DNA from: Bacteroidales bacterium
Lineage (GTDB): Bacteria; Bacteroidota; Bacteroidia; Bacteroidales; JAADGE01
Direction: 5' to 3'
Length of the DNA: 25,151 bases
Assembly: GCA_024762915.1 (NCBI GenBank)
Contig: JANTGL010000005.1
Coordinates: forward strand, 1-25,151
Below are positions 15,489 to 23,716 of the stretch, one piece after another. Numbering within the stretch: position 1 is the stretch's first letter; each line of letters begins with the position of its first letter. The position numbers were made by a program, and so were the translations under genes. The notes beneath the pieces are model-generated. The model was not told where the DNA came from. It did not search any database and was given only the letters and a program-made list of their open reading frames with translations.

Positions 15489-17168
15489 TCATAATTTGTT
15501 ATCAGTATCCGATTTGGAATCTGTATTTTTGTCGGAATTGTTCAGCTTCTCAATTTTATTAAGTAAGGTTTCTTTATCTTCCGAGACCGTTTTTAATTCG
15601 TTTTCCAATTCAATAATTCGTTTTTGCAGTTCTTGCTTTTCTTGTTCTTCAATATCTGACTTATCTCTGGTTTCCTCAATTAATTGAGATCTTTGAATAT
15701 TAATTTGAATGGTGGCAATCGTCGATGCTAAAGTTTCTGCTATTTTTTCAACAAAATCAATCTTGTATTGAGAAAAGACATTTATTGATGCCAGCTCAAT
15801 AACTCCGTATGCTTTTTGATTCAGAATTAAAGGTACTAAAAGGATACTTTTTGGATTTTCTTTCCCTAATCCGGAAGATATTTTTATGTAATTTTCAGGG
15901 ACATCGGTAATAAAAATAGTATCTTTTTCAAGAAAACATTGACCTACTAAATTTTCCCCGGGTGAGATTTTTTGTTCAAAGAATTTATGACGATCATAGG
16001 CATAAAAACCTGTTAATTCTAGAAATCTGTCCTGCATATTTTTTTCATTCAAAATATAAATTCCGCCAACTTGAGCATCGGTATATCTTGTTAGTTTATT
16101 TATACTTACAAGAGAAAACTCTTCGAGTGTTTTACTGTGCTCACGAATCAAATCATTAAATTCGGACAAACCTTGAGCAGACCATCCGCGTTCTTCATTT
16201 TCTTTTTGCCGGATTTCTTCATATTTGGATGCTTCGGCCAAACTGTCTCTCATGGCCAGTAATGAGGATCCTAAAACATCTTTTTCTCCGCTTATTTTAA
16301 AAAAACTTCTGAAATTTCCTCTTTCAATTTCTTTTGCAAATTCTACTTTCTGTTTGAGTCCGATAATCAGATTATTTAGAGCATTACCCATCTGTCCGAT
16401 TTCATCGGTTGAAGATTTAATTGTTTGTGACGGAAGTTCACCGGCAGACATTTTAGTGATAATTTTATTGATGTACTTTATCGGAAAAATTGTGGCATTA
16501 GCCATAAGAAAAGCTATTATAATCACAACTACCAATAATATTATTCCTGAAAGAAAGATCCGATTTCTGAATGTCAGAAACGATTTTTCAATTTTTATAT
16601 TATAGGAAAGCAGTATGTCGTTTTTATTTGCATATATTTCATCAATTTGTGATTTAATATTGTCAGCCAGCTCCGGCAAGGGGTTTCCTTCTTTTATTTG
16701 ACTGACATACAAAGTGTTGAAGTTTTCAGTTTCATAGGCCGAAGGTGTATTTAATTGATTTATTATTTCTGTTTCTTGTGAAAAGTAACTGTCAGATAAA
16801 GTGAAGATTTGGTTTAATTTCATTTGCTGTCCGTCAGGCCACTTTTTTGAAAGTTGGCTTAGTTCATATTTTAATTGCGGATAACCGGTTTGAATTATTT
16901 CTGTTAATCTTAATTTCTTAGGAGTATTTTTTTCTTTTTCAAATAATACCCAATTCATTAACAAATGCTTCGATTCAAAAATTTGAAATGAGAATTTATT
17001 TAAAGAAGCCATTGAAGGAACAATATTTTCATTCACGTTTACGGCTAGTTCTTCATTGTCTTTAAGCATTTGATAAATAGTAATATATGCAATAAAAAAT
17101 GCAAAAATTAAAATGCTGAATCCGAACAATAGTTTTGTTAAGATATTAAATCTGAACTTTGTTTTCAA
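15489..17168 (-). CDS. membrane HAMP-GAF sensor-like protein without output domain
   Basis: A 559-residue protein. Segments are: TM1 (about 12-34), a helical extracytoplasmic region (35-203), TM2 (204-226), HAMP (about 227-275), a linker with a second HAMP-like helix pair (to about 315), a GAF domain (about 350-490, with YAYDRHKF, GENLVGQC, ITDVPENYIKI and VPLILNQKAYGVIELAS), and a C-terminal coiled coil (about 495-545) ending in an acidic polar tail. This type of GAF usually sits in Bacteroidota histidine kinases or phosphatases, but no H-box, ATPase, GGDEF or phosphatase domain follows. It may signal through a partner that binds the coiled coil. TAATTTTG on the minus strand (17195-17202) is a good -7 box 27 bases before the ATG. 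Confidence 0.82.
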   Translation of the reverse strand: MKTKFRFNILTKLLFGFSILIFAFFIAYITIYQMLKDNEELAVNVNENIVPSMASLNKFSFQIFESKHLLMNWVLFEKEKNTPKKLRLTEIIQTGYPQLKYELSQLSKKWPDGQQMKLNQIFTLSDSYFSQETEIINQLNTPSAYETENFNTLYVSQIKEGNPLPELADNIKSQIDEIYANKNDILLSYNIKIEKSFLTFRNRIFLSGIILLVVVIIIAFLMANATIFPIKYINKIITKMSAGELPSQTIKSSTDEIGQMGNALNNLIIGLKQKVEFAKEIERGNFRSFFKISGEKDVLGSSLLAMRDSLAEASKYEEIRQKENEERGWSAQGLSEFNDLIREHSKTLEEFSLVSINKLTRYTDAQVGGIYILNEKNMQDRFLELTGFYAYDRHKFFEQKISPGENLVGQCFLEKDTIFITDVPENYIKISSGLGKENPKSILLVPLILNQKAYGVIELASINVFSQYKIDFVEKIAETLASTIATIQINIQRSQLIEETRDKSDIEEQEKQELQKRIIELENELKTVSEDKETLLNKIEKLNNSDKNTDSKSDTDNKL

Positions 17169-17194
17169 AATTGTTTTGATTTAAAATGAATTAC

Positions 17195-17202
17195 CAAAAT
17201 TA
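17195..17202 (-). promoter_or_regulatory. -7 promoter element of the HAMP-GAF gene
   Basis: The minus strand reads TAATTTTG, a full match to TAnnTTTG, at a suitable distance from the ATG at 17168. No clear TTTG lies 19-21 bases further upstream. Confidence 0.4.
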
Positions 17203-17238
17203 ATAATTATTTCGTATTTTCCTTTTCGGTTTAGTAAT

Positions 17239-19128
17239 TTATTCATCAATTCTTTTTTCAAGTTGAAACGAATCATTGAATTTTAAAATAAATACATCTT
17301 TATTTTCAAAACCGCTGTTTGAATTTATTCTTTCAAAATTAAAATTATAAATTAATCCGTGAGAGTTCGGAAAAACATCTTCAGAAGATAAACAAAATTG
17401 GAAAATTCGACCGTATTTTCTTAAAGAATTTAAAAAATAGTACGTAAAATCATACGCTTGAAATGCAAAATATGAGGGCTCCGTTTCATATACCGTTCGG
17501 TATGTTTTTATGAAATCTTTAACATCAACTGAATTATAATCAACATAAAAAGGGGAAATAAAATTAAAGGATAATTTGTTAAATGTTGCCGTGTTAATAT
17601 TTTGAAAATTAATCCAATTATCCGAACCGATTATTTCAATATGCATACTGTCATCAGCGGCATAAAGTTTGTCAATTACCTGTATTACAAATACTTCATT
17701 ATCAGAAGGAATGTATACAACATTATTAAATTTCGGCTTTAATGCTCTATTTATTTTATTCTGCTCTTCATCCAACATTTTTATATCCGTATCATATTTA
17801 ATAATTTTAAAAACGGATGTATCCGTGAGGGTTTGGAGTGTATCATAAAGTGAAAAGTTTTGTTTAAAACGATTTACGGTTTCAAGTTGTTTTTCCGATC
17901 CGTCATAAACTAAAATTACATTCGTACTGTCATTATGTTGTCTTAATAGCTCGGAAACCTTGTCCGTTTCTGCATCTGTTGAAGGAACTGTTTGAAAAAC
18001 AAACGGATTGTTTTCCAAGAGAGAACGATTTTTAGACAAAGGAGATATTAAGTTAACGTGGTGTCGGGCAGCATATTCAGAAGCAATTATTACATTTTTC
18101 GAATATACGGGACCTATAATTAAATCAACATTCGGATAATTTAAAGAGGCCATAATATTCTCTACTTTCAAACTGTCATTTTCTGTATCAAAGACTTTTA
18201 AATTTACGGAAAATCCCTCACTCTTTACTTTTTGTAATGCCAGTAAAATGCCTTCGTACAATTCGGTAAATCGTTTGGTATTTTTATAAAACATCGGGTC
18301 TTTTTCTTTGTCGTATCTGCTTATGTAATGTAAATTCTGCTCCAAAAAAAGAGGTAATAATAAAACGACTTCAAAAGATTTATCTTTGGTATATTCAAAT
18401 TGATCACAAGGTGTAATTCCGTCTACCGTAAAATATAAAGGGTCATTAAGACCTTTATTTAATATATTATCTGTGGTGTCGTTTGTTTCCGGATTATTAT
18501 CAACATCATTATTCTGAACAGACTTGTTCGGAATTTTAAGGCTTTGACCTATTTTAATACCGTTTTTTGCATCAGGATTCAGTTTTAATAAATCTTCAAC
18601 CGTCAAATTGTATTTGATTGATATTGAGTATAATGTATCATCTGCTTTTACCGTATATAAAAAATAATCCGGTTTACGGTCCTCTCTGTTTTTCTTAAAA
18701 CTGTTCGGAATTTTTAAAATTTGATCGGTTTTTAATCCGTATTTCACAACCGGATTACTTTCGATAATTTCTTCAACGCTGATATAATATTTCTGTGAAA
18801 GAGAAAATAAAGTTTCCCCTTGTTTTACTTTATGATAAAAGAAATCAGGCGAAGTATCGGTATGACGTATTTCCGTGTAAGGTATTTTTAACAGCTGACC
18901 TGATTTTATTTCATTGTCGGGCAGATTATTAATTCTCTTTATTTCTTCCTGTTCAACATTATAAGCTTTACTGACGGAATAGAGTGTTTGACCGATTTCA
19001 ACTTTATGGATATAATACTTTTTACCGTTAATATTACCGGTTTGATCAGAAATCTTAACCGTAACTTGTGCATTAATTGAAAATGTTTGACTTAAAATTA
19101 ACAGTAATATACTTAAGAGATATTTCAT
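17239..19128 (-). CDS. three-LysM protein with periplasmic-binding-protein-like domain
   Basis: A 629-residue protein with a signal peptide (cut after SINA, residue 20). Three LysM domains follow at about 39-83, 97-141 and 157-200. Each has the pattern Y-x-V-x-x-x-[DE]TL[FY]S[IVL]S...N and ends in GQxLKIP. After an Asn/Asp-rich linker, residues about 240-629 read as a type I periplasmic-binding-protein fold of the branched-chain amino acid receptor kind (VVLLLPLFL, DLIIGPVYS, NVILVYDGSE, PSYFAFQAYDFTYYFL). LysM binds the glycan of peptidoglycan. The pairing recalls envelope factors such as LpoA, whose C-terminal domain has a similar fold, but a role as synthase activator is inference. The ATG is only 14 bases from the stop of the upstream membrane gene, so they are likely cotranscribed. 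Confidence 0.87.
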   Translation of the reverse strand: MKYLLSILLLILSQTFSINAQVTVKISDQTGNINGKKYYIHKVEIGQTLYSVSKAYNVEQEEIKRINNLPDNEIKSGQLLKIPYTEIRHTDTSPDFFYHKVKQGETLFSLSQKYYISVEEIIESNPVVKYGLKTDQILKIPNSFKKNREDRKPDYFLYTVKADDTLYSISIKYNLTVEDLLKLNPDAKNGIKIGQSLKIPNKSVQNNDVDNNPETNDTTDNILNKGLNDPLYFTVDGITPCDQFEYTKDKSFEVVLLLPLFLEQNLHYISRYDKEKDPMFYKNTKRFTELYEGILLALQKVKSEGFSVNLKVFDTENDSLKVENIMASLNYPNVDLIIGPVYSKNVIIASEYAARHHVNLISPLSKNRSLLENNPFVFQTVPSTDAETDKVSELLRQHNDSTNVILVYDGSEKQLETVNRFKQNFSLYDTLQTLTDTSVFKIIKYDTDIKMLDEEQNKINRALKPKFNNVVYIPSDNEVFVIQVIDKLYAADDSMHIEIIGSDNWINFQNINTATFNKLSFNFISPFYVDYNSVDVKDFIKTYRTVYETEPSYFAFQAYDFTYYFLNSLRKYGRIFQFCLSSEDVFPNSHGLIYNFNFERINSNSGFENKDVFILKFNDSFQLEKRIDE

Positions 19129-19142
19129 ATTATATAATATAA

Positions 19143-19841
19143 TTACCTTGTTTTATAAAAATTTATTTTATGGGTTACTTTTTTTGAGATAAAAATCCAA
19201 ATCATTAATAAAACAAAACTCGACATAATAAATTTTGTAAACAGATTTACAAAATCATTTTCCGCATCTTTATAAATAATAAAAGTCAGAACCGTAATCA
19301 GGGGCAATGCAGAAAGTAATGCGAACAATTTTCCCGTAAATTTATATTTAAAATAATGCATGCTGAGAATAAACATTGCAAATGCTAAACTCAACCATTT
19401 TAAACGAGTAATGATGAATAACAGCCTTACGAGTCTTGAAAAATCAACTCTGTTTACAAGAAGTTCAGATATTTGAAACATTTGAATATTTTCGAAAATA
19501 TCGCTGATAATTGCTATAACAGAAAAAACAATACCGATATAATAGATTTTTTTATTTTCTGATTTTGCAATTTTTGAAAACGACAAAATTAACAAAGATG
19601 TATAACAAATCATATAAGCATAATCAACAATGTTTTGATCTCTTACACCGGTTATTTCTTCTTTTTTAAATTCAGTATTTTCAATAAAAATATTTTTAAC
19701 ATCTTGTTGTGTTTTTACGAATTCAAATTCAATAATCGGAGAATTCGTTTTTCCTGTATTGAGGAAATAGACATAGCTCATTAATAGCGATAACAAAACT
19801 AAACCGATAGCGGCATAATGAACTGCAGAAAGATGTTTCAT
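19143..19841 (-). CDS. multi-pass membrane protein of unknown function
   Basis: A 232-residue protein with about six hydrophobic segments: one near the N-terminus (about 9-27), then a loop of about 45 polar residues, then a cluster of helices from about residue 72 to the C-terminus, ending in a basic tail. No motif or family is recognised. The first loop (about residues 28-70) is acidic and may face the periplasm. It lies directly upstream of the LysM gene on the same strand (14-base gap), which suggests an envelope function. On the minus strand TATTTTTG (19867-19874) matches TAnnTTTG exactly and would place the start about 20 bases before the ATG. Confidence 0.7.
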   Translation of the reverse strand: MKHLSAVHYAAIGLVLLSLLMSYVYFLNTGKTNSPIIEFEFVKTQQDVKNIFIENTEFKKEEITGVRDQNIVDYAYMICYTSLLILSFSKIAKSENKKIYYIGIVFSVIAIISDIFENIQMFQISELLVNRVDFSRLVRLLFIITRLKWLSLAFAMFILSMHYFKYKFTGKLFALLSALPLITVLTFIIYKDAENDFVNLFTKFIMSSFVLLMIWIFISKKVTHKINFYKTR

Positions 19842-19866
19842 AATTTAATCTTTATAAGGCAATCAA

Positions 19867-19874
19867 CAAAAATA
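19867..19874 (-). promoter_or_regulatory. -7 promoter element of the membrane-protein / LysM operon
   Basis: The minus strand reads TATTTTTG, a full match to TAnnTTTG. It sits just downstream of the sigma-gene terminator, as expected for a new transcription unit. No TTTG at the usual -33 spacing was found. Confidence 0.4.
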
Positions 19875-19904
19875 AATATTCTTTCGGAATAAGTCCTTCT
19901 ATTC

Positions 19905-19940
19905 AAAAAAAAATGCTTGTAATTTTAATACAAGCATTTT
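19905..19940 (-). terminator. Rho-independent terminator of the sigma-factor gene
   Basis: AAAATGCTTGTA (19910-19921) and TACAAGCATTTT (19929-19940) form a perfect 12-bp stem with a 7-base loop. On the minus strand the stem runs into nine consecutive T (19905-19913). It lies 20 bases after the sigma-factor stop. Confidence 0.85.
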
Positions 19941-19959
19941 GATGTATTTCGGTCAAATT

Positions 19960-20550
19960 TTATTGTATTGAGAGATTTAAATTCTTCTCTTCAACTAATT
20001 TTCTTAGGTTAATCAGAGCATACCTCATTCTGCCGAGTGCCGTATTAATACTCACATCAGTTTGTTCCGCAATTTCTTTAAAGCTTAAATTCCCGAAATG
20101 ACGAAGCAATACAACTTCTTTTTGTTCATTCGGCAAAATATTAACCAATTGACGAATTTCCGATGCTATTTGATCCTGAATGATTTCATCTTCTATCGTT
20201 ATTTCTGAAAATTTTTTCGAATTAAAAATATCAATATCCGGATTTTCGTCATTTGAATAGGTCGGCATTCTGGATTGTTTTCTGAAATAATCAATCGTCA
20301 GATTATGAGCAATTCGGATTACCCATGAAACAAATATGCCTTGTTCATTATACTTTCCTTTTCGTAAAGATTTAATTACTTTTATAAAAGTATCCTGAAA
20401 AATATCTTCGGCTAATTTTTCATTCTTTACAATAAATAAAATGTAGGTGTAAACACGATCTTTGTGTCTGTTGATAAGAGTTTCAAGTGCAAGGGAATCT
20501 CCGCTCATAAAGTTCTTTACAAGCTCTTTGTCTTTGAGTTTAGTTTTCAT
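19960..20550 (-). CDS. ECF-type RNA polymerase sigma factor
   Basis: A 196-residue protein with only sigma regions 2 and 4, the ECF layout. Region 2 covers about 20-91, with the core-binding AEDIFQDTFIKV (48-59) and the promoter-opening stretch SWVIRIAHNLTIDYFRK. Region 4 covers about 133-185 (LPNEQKEVVLL, then the helix-turn-helix LSFKEIAEQTDVSINTALGRMRYAL) and reads the -35 element. The sequence resembles a widely conserved Bacteroidota ECF group. The SigP regulator of type IX secretion genes in P. gingivalis is a possible relative, but I cannot confirm it. No anti-sigma gene is adjacent. A strong terminator separates it from the membrane-protein gene downstream, so it is transcribed alone. 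Confidence 0.92.
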   Translation of the reverse strand: MKTKLKDKELVKNFMSGDSLALETLINRHKDRVYTYILFIVKNEKLAEDIFQDTFIKVIKSLRKGKYNEQGIFVSWVIRIAHNLTIDYFRKQSRMPTYSNDENPDIDIFNSKKFSEITIEDEIIQDQIASEIRQLVNILPNEQKEVVLLRHFGNLSFKEIAEQTDVSINTALGRMRYALINLRKLVEEKNLNLSIQ

Positions 20551-20700
20551 AGCATTCTTCTATTTTAAATAAGAATAAAAGTAGAATTTAGCTATAGGCA
20601 AAGATTTTTAAGTTAATAAATAAGTTTGTTTAGGTTTTACAGATGCAAATATGAAATAAATTTTGAAAAAAAAAAATATTTTTTGATTAAATCATATCAT

Positions 20701-20708
20701 TAGATTTG
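20701..20708 (+). promoter_or_regulatory. -7 promoter element of uvrA
   Basis: TAGATTTG is a full match to TAnnTTTG, 27 bases before the GTG start. The nearest TTTG (20682-20685) is only 15 bases upstream, which is shorter than usual. Confidence 0.45.
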
Positions 20709-20735
20709 CACTTTGAAATATAAAAAGCAATTTTC

Positions 20736-23579
20736 GTGCCGAAGAAAAGTAAAAAAAATATACCGCTGACTCACAAAACCAATGAATTATTCTCTGAGAA
20801 TATTGAGATAAAAGGAGCAAGAGTTCATAATTTAAAGAACATCGATTTATCAATTAAACGTGATCAATTATCCATTATTACGGGTTTGTCGGGTTCGGGA
20901 AAGTCTTCCTTGGCTTTTGATACGCTTTATGCCGAAGGGCAAAGGCGCTATGTCGAAAGTTTATCTTCGTATGCGCGTCAGTTTCTGGGCAGATTAAATA
21001 AACCGGAAGTCGATTATATAAAAGGCATTCCCCCGGCAATTGCTGTTGAACAAAAAGTAAATACGCGAAATCCGCGATCAACGGTCGGAACTTCAACCGA
21101 AATATATGATTATTTTAAACTTTTATTTGCCAGAGCAGGAGAGACGTTTTCTCCCGTTTCCGGGAAAAAAGTAAAAAAACATTCCGTAAGTGATGTTGTT
21201 AATTTTTTAAACAAATTCTCGGAAGGAACAAAAGCGCTTATATTAGCACCCCTTCATGTCAATAATGATCGAACTTGCTTGCAACACATGCAAGTGCTTT
21301 TAAAACAGGGGTTTGTGAGGGTCGAATTTGACGGAGAAATTTTTAAAACAGAAGATTTAATTAAGGCTGAAGATCTAAAGAAACCTAAAATTGCCAATAT
21401 TGTTATTGACAGAATTTCGGTTTCCGACGATGATGATTTCCAAAGTCGAATAGCGGATTCAATTCAAACAGCTTTTTATGAAGGTAAAGGCGTTTGTAAA
21501 ATTAAAGTTTTTGACAAAAGTGATGTTTTAATACATCAATTTTCAAATAAATTTGAAGCAGACGGTATTCAATTTGAAATTCCGACCGTTCACATGTTTA
21601 ATTTTAATAATCCCGTAGGTGCTTGTCCGGTTTGTGAAGGTTTCGGAAAAACGATGGGAATTGATGAGGATTTAGTTATAACAAATAAGACATTATCCAT
21701 TTATCAAGGAGCTGTTGCATGTTGGCGGGGTGAAAAAATGAGTTGGTATAAAGATCGTTTTATTGAACAAGCATCTGAATTTAATTTTCCGGTTCACAGA
21801 CCTTATTTTGAACTTAGTAAGGATGAGAAAAAATTATTATGGGAAGGGAATAAATCGGTTTTCGGAATTTTTCCTTTTTTTAAGAAAATTGAGAAGAAAA
21901 GCAGAAAAATTCAATATCGTGTAATGCTTTCCAGATTCAGAGGTAAAACAGTTTGTTATGAATGTAAAGGGACGCGATTAAAAAAAGAAGCGTCTTATGT
22001 TAAAATAGCAGGAAAATCAATAAGTGATTTGGTAAATATTCCGATCAGTGAATTGAAATTATTTTTTGACAATTTGCAATTATCTGAATTTCAATTAAAA
22101 ACAGCTGATCGTTTATTGATTGAGATCAAAAATCGTTTACAATATTTATCGGATGTCGGTTTATCCTATTTAACTTTAAATCGATTATCCTCAACCTTAT
22201 CCGGCGGTGAATCGCAACGTATTAATTTAGCAAGTTCGCTCGGAAGCAGTTTAGAAGGTTCGCTTTATATATTGGACGAACCGAGTATCGGTTTGCATCC
22301 CAAAGATACACATCTTTTAATAAAAGTGCTGAAGCAACTTCGAGATATCGGGAATACGGTTATTATTGTTGAACACGATGAGGATATTATAAAATCCGGC
22401 GATACTGTTATTGATATCGGTCCGGCTGCCGGAATTCACGGCGGTGAAGTTGTTTTTCAAGGCACATATAATCAGTTGATTAGTGATGATGCACCAGCTG
22501 AAAAATCTTATACGGTCAAATATCTTCAAAATAAATTATCAATAGTTCTTCCTGAAAACAGACGGATTTCTAATCATTTTATCGGGTTAAAAGGAGTAAC
22601 GCACAATAATTTAAAAAATATTTCTGCTGAATTTCCTTTAAATACAATGACTGTTGTAACAGGTGTCAGCGGATCGGGAAAATCGTCTCTGATTCGCGAT
22701 GTTTTGTATCCGGCATTAAGCCGAGAAATCAATGATTACGGTAAGAAGCCCGGTGATTTTGCAGAAATATACGGTGCCGTAAAACAAATTGACAATGTTG
22801 AATTTGTTAATCAAAATCCGATCGGAAAGTCCTCACGTTCAAATCCTGTCATTTATATTAAAGCGTATGATGAAATCCGGAAACTTTATGCTTCTCAACA
22901 AGCATCTAAAATAAACGGTTTTAAACCGTCGCATTTTTCATTTAATGTTGACGGGGGACGTTGTGAAACGTGTAACGGTGAAGGTGAAATTACCGTAGAA
23001 ATGCAATTTATGGCAGATGTGCATTTGGTTTGTGAAGAATGTAAAGGAAAACGATTTAAAGATGAAATATTAGACGTAACATACAGGGAGAAAAGTATTT
23101 ATGATATTCTTGAATTAACCGTTGAAGAAGCATATAATTTCTTTGTTGAGAATAAAGAAACCGAAAAAATTGCATCACAAATAAAACCTTTGCTGGATGT
23201 CGGTTTATCTTATGTTAAGTTGGGACAATCATCAAATACATTGAGCGGAGGCGAAAGTCAAAGGGTAAAATTGGCATCTTTTTTAAGTAAAGAAAAGGCG
23301 CAAAAAAAGACTTTGTTTATTTTTGACGAACCGACAACCGGTTTGCATTTTCACGATATTAACAAATTATTGCAATCATTTAATGCACTTCTTGACAGAG
23401 GACACACGATTATTATTATTGAACACAATCTTGAGATTATAAAATCGGCGGATTTTATTATCGATCTCGGTCCCGAAGGCGGTGAGAAAGGCGGGTATGT
23501 TGTTTTTGCCGGAACACCTGAAGAACTCATTAAATGCAAAAAGTCTTATACGGCGAAATATTTAAAAGAGAAATTATAA
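20736..23579 (+). CDS. uvrA: excinuclease ABC subunit A (UvrA)
   Basis: A 947-residue protein, close to the usual UvrA length (940 in E. coli), from a GTG start that gives the short N-terminal lead before IEIKGARVHNLKN. It contains two ABC ATPase modules. The first has Walker A GLSGSGKSS (50-58) and signature LSGGESQRI (about 488), with the zinc module CPVC (297-300) and CYEC (407-410) in between. The second has GVSGSGKSS (643-651), CETC (747-750) with CEEC (770-773), LSGGESQRV (about 836), FDEPTTGLH and IIIEHN. UvrA dimers scan DNA for bulky lesions and load UvrB in nucleotide excision repair. It is flanked upstream by the divergent ECF sigma gene and downstream by a palindromic element. Confidence 0.98.
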   Translation: MPKKSKKNIPLTHKTNELFSENIEIKGARVHNLKNIDLSIKRDQLSIITGLSGSGKSSLAFDTLYAEGQRRYVESLSSYARQFLGRLNKPEVDYIKGIPPAIAVEQKVNTRNPRSTVGTSTEIYDYFKLLFARAGETFSPVSGKKVKKHSVSDVVNFLNKFSEGTKALILAPLHVNNDRTCLQHMQVLLKQGFVRVEFDGEIFKTEDLIKAEDLKKPKIANIVIDRISVSDDDDFQSRIADSIQTAFYEGKGVCKIKVFDKSDVLIHQFSNKFEADGIQFEIPTVHMFNFNNPVGACPVCEGFGKTMGIDEDLVITNKTLSIYQGAVACWRGEKMSWYKDRFIEQASEFNFPVHRPYFELSKDEKKLLWEGNKSVFGIFPFFKKIEKKSRKIQYRVMLSRFRGKTVCYECKGTRLKKEASYVKIAGKSISDLVNIPISELKLFFDNLQLSEFQLKTADRLLIEIKNRLQYLSDVGLSYLTLNRLSSTLSGGESQRINLASSLGSSLEGSLYILDEPSIGLHPKDTHLLIKVLKQLRDIGNTVIIVEHDEDIIKSGDTVIDIGPAAGIHGGEVVFQGTYNQLISDDAPAEKSYTVKYLQNKLSIVLPENRRISNHFIGLKGVTHNNLKNISAEFPLNTMTVVTGVSGSGKSSLIRDVLYPALSREINDYGKKPGDFAEIYGAVKQIDNVEFVNQNPIGKSSRSNPVIYIKAYDEIRKLYASQQASKINGFKPSHFSFNVDGGRCETCNGEGEITVEMQFMADVHLVCEECKGKRFKDEILDVTYREKSIYDILELTVEEAYNFFVENKETEKIASQIKPLLDVGLSYVKLGQSSNTLSGGESQRVKLASFLSKEKAQKKTLFIFDEPTTGLHFHDINKLLQSFNALLDRGHTIIIIEHNLEIIKSADFIIDLGPEGGEKGGYVVFAGTPEELIKCKKSYTAKYLKEKL

Positions 23580-23614
23580 TTAACAAATAAAATGTCTGAA
23601 AAGTAGCTGAACAA

Positions 23615-23693
23615 GTCATTCTGAATTTATTTCAGAATCTTAATTTGTTAAAAATAATCTCTTTAAAAGATACTGAATCAAGTTCAGTATGAC
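23615..23693. repeat. REP-like double-hairpin element
   Basis: Two 27-nt arms in inverted orientation (23615-23641 and 23667-23693) agree at 22 of 27 positions. Each arm is itself a perfect 8-bp hairpin with a 5-base loop: ATTCTGAA/TTCAGAAT (23618-23638) and ATACTGAA/TTCAGTAT (23670-23690). Two of the five differences between arms compensate each other within the stem. It lies between the convergent uvrA and antiporter genes and could end transcription from both sides. Similar GTCATTCTGAA-type palindromes recur in Bacteroidota genomes (from memory). Confidence 0.65.
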
Positions 23694-23716
23694 GAAATAT
23701 TCCTTTTTAGACAACC

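Noticed and set aside
20576..20602. Promoter TTTG/TACTTTTA upstream of the sigma-factor gene on the minus strand
   Set aside because: The spacer is 15 bases, shorter than the usual 19-21, and the -7 box misses the final G. It is too weak to call.
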